Part shown: one piece after another, positions 54,701 to 61,343 of the stretch
Layout: each line of letters starts with the position of its first letter
How positions within the stretch are numbered: position 1 is the first letter of the stretch
Assembly: GCA_040954595.2 (NCBI GenBank)
Contig: CM082582.2
Coordinates: forward strand, 8,122,001-8,186,000
Direction: 5' to 3'
From: Balanoglossus misakiensis
Taxonomy: Eukaryota; Hemichordata
Length of the DNA: 64,000 nt
The notes under the pieces: generated by a model
What the model was told of the DNA's origin: nothing
Databases searched by the model: none
Seen by the model: only the letters and a program-made list of their open reading frames with translations
Made by a program: the position numbers and the translations under genes

Positions 54701-57700
54701 TCATCTCAACTGCAGTTCTTTGTAGACATACCCACTATTCAGTGGCATGCACATGTGATCCTCATTCAGTAATCACCAAATCACAAATGAGATGCGCCTT
54801 GTTTTTTTTCGCAGGTGGGAAAAAATCGACAGAAAGTATTTACAGCCGCTGTTGCTGCGAGAGCCATCGGAAGCCAAAGACAGCCAGATTTTACACGTCT
54901 ACACAAACCTCAATATCAAAGACGCCATGGAGTACGTGAAGAGCGCCGGCTCGTTCAACATTCGGGCGGGCAGTATGGCTAATTTCCTGAGGAGGTCCAC
55001 GTCCACGCCGGGTTTCCACGGGAACAACGGCAGGTGAGGATTTCTAGTCTGTTGCGTCATGGTGCAATCAAGGACGCAATCTTTTTATAATGTTAATAGC
55101 TTGGGATTCTGTCAAGGGGTGTTCTTTGGAAGTTTGCTTTTTTCAAGGGGGCTTCTCTAAGTCACAGTGTTGGTAACTGTTGTGAAAATTATTTTTCTCT
55201 GTGTTTCATTTCATACTCTAGAAGAATTAAGCCCCCTTTCACCTTGATTCTGATGACATCATGCAAACCTTTTCTTCTGAGCAGAGTTCAAATCCATTAA
55301 ATCTATTCAAGAGGTACTTTTGCATCAGATTCTTACCACCCACACCAAGTCAATACCACCATCAAGTACATGTAATTTAAGTTATCCTCCTCCCCTTTCC
55401 TATTTTCTTCAGCATTCCTTACAATGGGAGTGACATCTGCCTGGACATGCACAGTGTCGGTGGAGCCGGCGAATTTGCGGCCAGAGAGGTGGACGACGCA
55501 GAGCTCCATCACGTCTCGGACATCGTCTTTGGCAGCATGCACCCGCCCAGGAAGAAGCACCGGTACAAGCGCCTGAAGCACCACATCTCGGAGGTGGACA
55601 TGGAGAAGCAGGACCAGCTGCTGCGTCGCAGCGTCCATCTCCACCTGAGGCACGTCATCAAGCAGCGGAAGAAGAAGGCCAAGATGGCCAACCGGCCCTC
55701 GCACCACAGTCTGAACTCGGACAGCGGCAAACATTCCAGGAACTCCAGCCACCACGAGAAACTCGACAAGCAGGGACACCCGAAACCGCCGCACAAAAAC
55801 GTCAGTTTCAGCTTTGACGTCCCGCCATCCCCAGGTAAGCGTTTTGTGTATTATCTCTTGCACCATCTGATAAGAAACCAACCGGCTTCTTATAGGAATT
55901 CATCTTCTAGTGCACATTTCATGATTTGATATAATCGTTGATATCTGAATTCATTCACTTCCACCACATGTATTATACGTATTTGTGAGGACAGCAAACA
56001 GATTAGATGTTTGAAAGTGACATCTAGTGTCTTGTCTTTCTCAGATGAACTCATGTCACATGTCCATGTGGACAAGACGCTTGTAGAGGAAGGAAGTTCT
56101 GAGGAGGAAGGATTCATCACATTTGAAGCCAGGCCAGGTAGGTGGCATTTCATGCTCAAATTGTCTAGTTGTCTTTTGGACACAGAGAACTGTACTTTTT
56201 TGCTCTCTTTCCCTAGGTATAGAATAATTTATTTCACAGCCAGCCGCCAGCCAGACTGCTACACCTGATTTGACGGTGAATTGGATGGTTTTCACTACGG
56301 GGTTTACAGAACACAAAGGATCACTAAACTTGAATTATAAATGAGCAGTAAACATGGCTAAATCTTATTCCCTGAAAGCTAGTTCAACCAAACAACACTG
56401 AATCCTGATCAACGTTACAAGAAGACAACTTATTTGTTACTTGGCCTTGTTACTTGGCCATCTGTATGCTTCAAAAGGCGTTCATGAGCATACCTAGAAA
56501 TATTGGTGAAGTTCAGTTCTGTCAAAACCCAATTATATTAAGAAATGGTAGAAAACTACATAAGCATGTGATATTTCAATACTTTTCAAAATAATTGCTA
56601 AAGGTGTGATCATTGAGATTATCTGCGACCTGGCGATGTGTGTTACAGTAAGGTACAGTATGTGAGCTTCCCATCTCCCCTTTGCTTCACGTCAGTCTCC
56701 ATGACGATGACCCCTGACCTCGCAGATGGCACTGCGGGATTGCTAACCCCGGAGCATGCTTTTTAAGCAGCCTGTTGCTATGCATTTGCTCTGTAAACAC
56801 TCACTTGTGTGTGTACTGCATCGCCTTGTGTGTATTGATCGACCCGTGATATTTTCAGACGCAGGATCTTCAGCCTCAGGTTCAGGTGTCAGCCAGTCTG
56901 GACACCAATGGCGGGAGCCAGCTTTAATCTATGCCTCTCCAGTAGGTATGTTGCGCGGTGCCATCGCTTAAAAAAAACTCACTAAAAATACATGGTGCCG
57001 GACATCCTACAAACGCTTGTGCATGTGCTAGTGCTTAGATGTAGTTGCGCTAACCAACAGCTGTCCCAATCTTGTCACTATGGGAGCTTTCGGTGGCGGT
57101 GTTTAACATTACCTATGCTGCTTACATACTGCTTGCCAAAAAGCTAACATTAATCCATAACTGTACCTTCTACATGCGTTCTATATTTTCATCAAATTTG
57201 ACCTTCGCTCCACCCCTGTCTCGTGTCCTCTAATAAAACAATAGAAAAACAACAACCAAACCTGTTATTTTGTTTATGCCGTTTTCTACGATTTGTTCTG
57301 TTCAAGTGGAGAATGGACTAACAAAAAATATTCATCATAAATGTTATTGTAGGCTCAGCAAAAGAGAACAATATTTTGCAATTTTAACTCTTTCCTGACT
57401 TAAACCATCAGAAAACCAGGGAGAGGGTTAATGCATGTCATTCAACTTGTCTTCATGTGTACATAGTTTACGTGGATAATTTGCCATGTGTCTTTGCAGT
57501 CACCAATGTTTCATTTTGTTTGAAAACATTTTGCAAATTTGCTCATTCCAAGGATCTTTTGTGTGCATTCTGTGTTACTTTCTTTGGAGAATTAACCTGG
57601 CTTTGCTTAGTGGCACATCCTAGTCGGGTGCTTTACATTACTTGGGTGAGAATTCACTAACCTTAAAACTAGCATGGGTATAATGACCCTGGTATCTGGT

Positions 57701-60700
57701 GGCTAGTCTGTTGATCTGCTTGTGTGGCAAAATTTTGACCAGTTGAGCTTGCTCATCCTTCAACTGCGCATCACTATAACCCATTAAATTATAAATGCTT
57801 CATGTGGGGACATTGCGGGTAAGATAGCAAAATCGCAGTGTTTTATGTTACATTCTCATTCCAAGCCCATCAATGATATGTAGAGAATTTTGTATTTTCA
57901 TGGTTGCTTTTCTGTTCATTTTTTGTCTGGTGTAGGTGCCGGGGATTATAATGATGAGGTGGATGCGCCAGAACCGCAACCGGAGACTGCCGCAGAGTCT
58001 CTGTTGCCATGGAAGCAGTACAGCGAACCCCTGCTGTCCGCCCGAGCCCGGCAGGAATCGTTCGGCGCACTTGGGACGCCTCCTACTGCTTCGGAAGACG
58101 ATGATGACGATGATGATGGTGGGATAAAGTTTGACGCGTCGGGGGATGACGGCGATGGCAAGAAATTGGATTTCATGATTGGAGACGAGATTTACCACAC
58201 TGCCGAGAGTCCGCCAGTCGAGAAGCGGTCCGGTCAAAGTGGAGATGATGAGGAGGAAACTCCGCCTCAAGACGACAGCTATGCAAGCGCCAGCGCGGAA
58301 GTCCATTCACAAAACGACGGTAACGACAGCGACGACGAGGCAGATGATGATGACGACGACGACGACCATCATCACCGTGATCAGCCGCAACCGCAGCAGA
58401 GACCCCGAAGAAAGCGCCACCATCATCACCACCATCACCACCACCATCATCGTGACCGCCAGCCCCAGCCGTCCGGTGAGTGTATAATTGAAATCAACAA
58501 CCCCGTACTCATTGAAATCGAAAACCCCGTGCAATGCTTTGAACGTACACGCGTCCTCAGCGACAGCTCCTCTGCTGAGCGCTTGGCGTACGACAATCCT
58601 GTCTGCGTTGACACCTTTGTCTAAAAACGCTGCCACCAACACTTTGCTAGGAACTCTTTGTGCAGCTTTTGTTTTTAGCACTTTTTGCTGTACTGAAGCA
58701 ACACTTGATGGCTCCCTTGTGTTTATAAAGACAAAAGAGATGACAAGACTTTATTGTTCGAAACTGCTAGAGCATCTCATACTGAGATCACTCTGTTTAA
58801 CATTTAAAACAACTTGATAATGGAATTTGGCATTGAAAAATAAATTGTTTGTTTGCTTGTTATATGCAGACAAATTAAATTAGTGGAATGATATGCATAT
58901 GTCCAATTAATTTCAAACATCCCTATAATCTTTTGAGACGTAAAGATCTTGAGTTTTATTAAACAAGACCTTTGTTTGTTCTTGGACTTTTAATTATCTT
59001 TCTATTAACATAATTTGGAACTGATACACATTGCACAAGGGATCTATCCAAGTTTTCCTTTTATATTATTTTTTTCGTCTTGCCTAGATTTTATCGCTGC
59101 TTTAAGCTTACCATCTTCTTAATATTCACTGCTTCATTCATTTTTAGTTGCTATCATTTGTAATTTCTTCATAACTTTTAATGTAAACAGTTTCTTTTCT
59201 TTGACATTGACCGAAGGAGCAAAGGCAAAGCCTTTTAACATGGATGATTGTTTAGTCTCATGAACTGAAATTATCTGTCTGCATTTAACGGTACCTATAT
59301 TGCACCACATTCTTTTTTTCTTCTGTTTGCATTTCATGCTTGTAATAATCACTGTGCTTGCTTTACTTTGCTTACATTGTAATGTTTAGATTTATTGGAA
59401 TTGTGTTTTGTATTGTAAATGCTATTTTATTTGATTACATTTCTTTGGCATGCTGGCATATCTTACAGCTGAAGTTTTGTCTTTTGTATGTTAGCGCTCT
59501 CTCTCACTTTTCTCGCTGACTTCCTGAGCAGTGCTGAGTGTATGGATATGTGTGTGTGTGTCAGTGAATTTGAGATACCACCTTGCACTAAGGAATGTTC
59601 AGAAATGCCATTGTTCTTCAAAAAATACAGACAGATTTATGGTGATTATTGACCGAATGCCATCTGCATATTATCATTTTCATCACATGTATCACTGGTG
59701 CATGGTCACATGTACATCACATGCCAACATCACAGTTGGCATACATATACACACATTGTGTAATCTAAAATAAATATAATTATTAACAAAGATTTTTCGT
59801 TGCTTCAAAAAAAATAATCATTTGGATCGCTTATAATATATGTCTTGATATCTGCACGCTATAAATTAAGCATAGCAAAATTTTAGTTTTATGTTGCGTT
59901 CTTATTGGCTATTCCAACTAACATCTTTGTTGTACAGTGCTCTTGGCATCAGCCTGTCGGTACTAACACACACTTTTTTGGTTGCTAGGTTCTTTTTTAG
60001 TGATTTTTTTATATTTCTCAAAAGTTAGTTACTTTGATCTTTGTTCGCACGTTATTATTTTTTTGTTCATGTATTAATAAATTTAGGCTTTAGTTCAGTG
60101 GCATAAATTTTTAGTTCAGCACTTAAAGATTGCAACTGATCTAGTTCTTCCCACCGCACGTACGGTAACTATTAAACTCCCTAGCCATTTGATTTTTGGC
60201 TTAAAATCAACCCTTGCAAGATCTTACCTGTGTGAGTTCTCTGTGTTAGTGCCCTCACAGTCCAGTGACAGCTCCTACACAGCGGCCACCGGTTCCCCCA
60301 GGCCCTGGAAAGTTCCAGAGCACCCTTTCAATTGTGCTGTAAGTAACGATGAGCCATTGCTGGTTGCCGAGGAAAAAGGTGTTGTTAATGGTGAGATATA
60401 CAAGCTAAGATGTCCTCCCGTTTTACTCTTTTTTTTTTTCGTTTTATGTTTTTTTTTGTAAATTGTGTAAGCTGGTGGAAAACGTACAGGCTGTGTCTTC
60501 TTTATAGATTTTTTGCTCGTAGTACCGGTATCTGATCTTACTTCGAGATCTGATTTAATTCAGTAATGTTTCAGTCATGCAAGTGAGTTTATTGTCAGTT
60601 GTCAAGGCTCGTTGTCAATAATAGGATCATGCAAGAAATTCATCAGTTAATCAGTCAGATTTTTGGTCTCTGAAAAATTAAGCTGAACTGCCAAGGTGAA

Positions 60701-61343
60701 AATTAATGTTAGTTTTATACGATGCAAATTAATTTTGCTCCACTTCATTAGGAAGACAGACTGAAAATAGGTTGATTGTCATTATCAGGTTTTTTAAACA
60801 AAGAGAGTGGACAAGGATTTGATATGTACACATTGTATATTGATAGTCATCAGCCAACCATTTCATGCAGTTAATACACTAAGAATTTTACATTGTGATG
60901 CGTTCAAAATGTTAATATTCATAATATCACATCGAAAAGTCAAATCACAGATTCATAACTATCCATGATCACCAACCACACATTCCTCTGTCAGTTCATA
61001 AGGGTCAGATCAGGTTAATTAATTTTAAAAAATAGTTAGCAACGATAAATGTGTTAGGTTTGAAATATGTATGTTCACATTGAATTTACTATCATGAAAA
61101 ATTGTTCATTTCTTTAAATATTTTTCTTTTCTGTCAGATTCTGGAGAAGATAATCCGCTTTATCATTTCGAACATGACGACAATCACGAACACATCGTCG
61201 ATGTCCATGCCAGTGAAGATTCCGGAGACGCCTCGGACAGCGCTGTTGGCATACCTCTCATCAAGCGCAAGGATTTCGTCATCAACATCGTGCCGGACGA
61301 CGACCAGTCAGGAGGGATTGAGGATCACGAATCGACTGTCTGA
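39429..61343 (+). CDS. Plasma-membrane Na+/H+ exchanger, NHE3/NHE5 (SLC9A3/SLC9A5) type
   Basis: Electroneutral exchanger that swaps extracellular Na+ for intracellular H+ in cell pH and salt balance. Fourteen coding segments join in phase: 39429-39714, 46435-46901, 49553-49809, 50163-50380, 52774-52985, 54251-54340, 54547-54617, 54815-55033, 55413-55834, 56045-56137, 56859-56945, 57936-58475, 60250-60390 and 61138-61343, about 1102 aa if all are used. Visible features: signal peptide (1 to ~27), sequon N31-T-T, membrane domain ~79-490 with FFLFLLPP (~142-149), SAVDPVAV with D218-P219, [12 protein letters not shown] with E242 and D247 (transport residues), and YGGLRGA (436-442). Next come the CHP-binding-type helix [14 protein letters not shown] and a long cytosolic tail. 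The tail matches NHE3/NHE5 rather than the organellar NHE6-9 group (for example [10 protein letters not shown], and LDMHS followed by a basic region). The C-terminus ESTV is a class I PDZ ligand. An alternative end lies at 58624. Confidence 0.93.
40408..40424 (+). repeat. Poly-G run
   Basis: About 15 uninterrupted G in NHE intron 1, preceded by a broken GA/G stretch. A second run of about 16 G lies at 42948-42962. Length is likely variable and error-prone in sequencing. Confidence 0.8.
41004..41095. mobile_element. 72-bp foldback element flanked by a 10-bp target duplication
   Basis: 41014-41085 folds on itself: two 35-base arms (left starts CAATCTAATTAAAATCAG, right ends TTTTAATCAGATTG) pair with only two mismatches around a two-base centre (GGCGAC-TT-GTCGCC). 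Perfect direct repeats CCACTGACTG flank it at 41004-41013 and 41086-41095. A 10-bp duplication suggests transposase-mediated insertion; 9-10 bp is typical of Mutator-like elements, but the family is not identified. Confidence 0.7.
42948..42962 (+). repeat. Second poly-G run in NHE intron 1
   Basis: About 15 consecutive G followed by TTAATTT. It is similar in length to the run 2.5 kb upstream; the two could form intramolecular quadruplex structures. Confidence 0.8.
43770..44000 (+). promoter_or_regulatory. Candidate intronic enhancer block in NHE intron 1
   Basis: A GC-moderate, non-repetitive block with several homeodomain-type cores (GGTTAATGG, GTAATGGCAATTTA, CAATTAAAC, AGTTAATGAG) and CAGCTG E-boxes (near 43953 and 43960), standing out from the AT-rich intron. 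No coding potential. Conservation cannot be judged here. Confidence 0.3.
46435..46901 (+). CDS. NHE exon 2: core transport helices with FGESLLND
   Basis: The acceptor is CTTATCCCGACAG and the donor ACTGTG/GTAAGT; enters in phase 1, leaves in phase 0. It encodes [14 protein letters not shown], the [18 protein letters not shown] segment, [19 protein letters not shown] and [13 protein letters not shown]. All are near-invariant in plasma-membrane NHEs. Confidence 0.95.
47951..48013 (-). mobile_element. MITE family A copy 4 (short, inverted)
   Basis: 63 bp from TTAACCCTTCC to GAAAGGGTT. The inner part matches the reverse complement of the other copies (GTTTGGACTGAACCATGG region). Shorter and diverged, it lies only about 350 bases from copy 3. 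Confidence 0.6.
48363..48440 (+). mobile_element. MITE family A copy 3 (right end lost)
   Basis: It begins TTAACCCTTTCACCACCATG and is very similar to copies 1 and 2 for about 75 bases, then diverges before the right terminus. Confidence 0.7.
49390..49508 (+). repeat. 41-bp tandem repeat (about 2.9 copies) with YY1- and CTCF-like cores
   Basis: Units start at 49390, 49431 and 49472, each reading CAAAATGGCC...CCATCTTGGAT. Each unit holds two inverted YY1-like cores (AAAATGGC and GCCATCTT). Units 2 and 3 also contain CCGCCAGGTGGC, one base from the CTCF core consensus. The repeat ends 44 bases upstream of NHE exon 3. Confidence 0.8.
49553..49809 (+). CDS. NHE exon 3: membrane helices
   Basis: The acceptor is TTTCTTTTCTTGCAG and the donor ATGTC/GTAAGT. 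It encodes [13 protein letters not shown], a Gly/Val-rich helix ([18 protein letters not shown]) and [20 protein letters not shown], all typical NHE sequence. Confidence 0.95.
50163..50380 (+). CDS. NHE exon 4: membrane helices
   Basis: The acceptor is TTTTTTGTTTCAG and the donor GATAG/GTAAGT. It encodes [36 protein letters not shown] and [11 protein letters not shown], strongly conserved in the family. Confidence 0.95.
50435..50527 (+). mobile_element. MITE family B copy 3 (short)
   Basis: 93 bp: begins TTAAAGGTGTACAGTC, has GTGGAAAGTGGAGATCCAGC and CAATCAGAAT as in copy 1, and ends TTTTTTTAAAGG. The second half of the family consensus is missing. Confidence 0.5.
52774..52985 (+). CDS. NHE exon 5: YGGLRGA region
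   Basis: The acceptor is TTCATTTGTAG and the donor ATACAG/GTGAGT. It encodes the [16 protein letters not shown] helix and a final helix ([14 protein letters not shown]). Confidence 0.95.
54251..54340 (+). CDS. NHE exon 6: end of membrane domain
   Basis: Phase 0-0, 30 codons; acceptor GTCTCTGACAG and donor ACAAGG/GTAGGT. It encodes [20 protein letters not shown], the family's juxtamembrane sequence. Confidence 0.92.
54547..54617 (+). CDS. NHE exon 7: CHP-binding-type helix
   Basis: The acceptor is TTTTCCTTTGCAG and the donor GACAA/GTAAGT. It encodes [20 protein letters not shown], the amphipathic juxtamembrane helix that in vertebrate NHEs binds calcineurin-B-homologous protein. Confidence 0.92.
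54815..55033 (+). CDS. NHE exon 8: proximal cytosolic tail with PKA-type site
   Basis: The acceptor is TTTTTTTTCGCAG and the donor GGCAG/GTGAGG. It encodes [33 protein letters not shown] and [14 protein letters not shown] at residues 593-595 is a basophilic kinase consensus placed like the regulatory Ser sites of NHE3. Confidence 0.9.
55413..55834 (+). CDS. NHE exon 9: basic regulatory tail region
   Basis: The acceptor is TATTTTCTTCAG and the donor CCCCAG/GTAAGC; leaves in phase 1. It encodes [13 protein letters not shown], then a strongly basic helical region ([15 protein letters not shown]) and a His/Ser-rich linker. The layout corresponds to NHE3/NHE5 after the CLDMQ/CLDLQ motif. Confidence 0.9.
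56045..56137 (+). CDS. NHE exon 10: acidic tail segment, phase 1-1
   Basis: The acceptor is TTGTCTTTCTCAG and the donor GCCAG/GTAGGT; 31 codons. Acidic, ending [15 protein letters not shown], which resembles the EGIIFVAR segment of vertebrate NHE5 and so supports the subfamily call. Confidence 0.85.
56859..56945 (+). CDS. NHE cassette exon 11, phase 1-1
   Basis: The acceptor is GATATTTTCAG and the donor CAGTAG/GTATGT; 29 codons, Ser/Gly-rich ([17 protein letters not shown]). Both ends are phase 1, so it can be included or skipped without a frameshift. No conserved motif is visible, hence lower confidence. Confidence 0.6.
57384..57431. mobile_element. Possible minimal family A-like element
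   Basis: 48 bp beginning TTAACTCTTTCC and ending GGAGAGGGTTAA, imperfect inverted termini with TTAA at both ends. The internal ACCATCAGAAAACC is not clearly shared, so the link to family A is weak. Confidence 0.35.
57936..58475 (+). CDS. NHE exon 12: Asp/His-rich tail, phase 1-1
   Basis: The acceptor is GTCTGGTGTAG and the donor CGTCCG/GTGAGT; 180 codons. It starts [20 protein letters not shown]. It contains an 8-Asp run followed by HHH, and an 11-His run flanked by RRKR and RDR. Its reading frame also continues past the donor to a stop at 58622, giving an alternative terminal exon. Confidence 0.8.
57936..58624 (+). CDS. NHE alternative terminal exon 12L ending in DTFV
   Basis: If the donor at 58476 is not used, the frame stays open for 49 more residues to TAA at 58622-58624. 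The extension is clearly coding-like, with three NPV motifs (NNPV, ENPV, DNPV), a Ser-rich stretch and the C-terminus VDTFV, a class I PDZ ligand. A strong AATAAA plus GT-rich downstream element follows at 58839. This gives an exchanger of about 1007-1036 aa. Confidence 0.7.
58839..58844 (+). terminator. Poly(A) signal for the short NHE isoform
   Basis: AATAAA immediately followed by TTGTTTGTTTGCTTGTT, a GT-rich downstream element, 215 bases after the alternative stop. It supports genuine transcript ends here rather than simple intron retention. Confidence 0.6.
60250..60390 (+). CDS. NHE cassette exon 13, phase 1-1
   Basis: The acceptor is TCTCTGTGTTAG and the donor AATG/GTGAGA; 47 codons. 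It encodes [19 protein letters not shown] and [13 protein letters not shown]. The more obvious acceptor CTCACAG at 60260 would put a stop in frame, so TTAG at 60249 is chosen. It can be skipped without frameshift. Confidence 0.65.
61138..61343 (+). CDS. NHE terminal exon 14 with ESTV C-terminus
   Basis: The acceptor is TTTTCTTTTCTGTCAG; the first two bases complete a phase-1 codon and the frame ends TGA at 61341-61343. It encodes an acidic His-containing segment ([19 protein letters not shown]), then [18 protein letters not shown] and the C-terminal HESTV. S-T-V is a class I PDZ ligand, as at the end of vertebrate NHE3, which binds NHERF scaffolds. Confidence 0.85.

Noticed and set aside
58307-58681. 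Val/Met-rich 124-codon ORF on the - strand
   Set aside because: Antisense shadow of the Asp/His-rich exon 12 of the exchanger (GAT/CAC runs read as ATC/GTG).
60261-60390. Use of the CTCACAG acceptor at 60260 for exchanger exon 13
   Set aside because: With the incoming phase 1 it gives an immediate TGA; the TTAG acceptor at 60249 keeps the frame open and was used instead.
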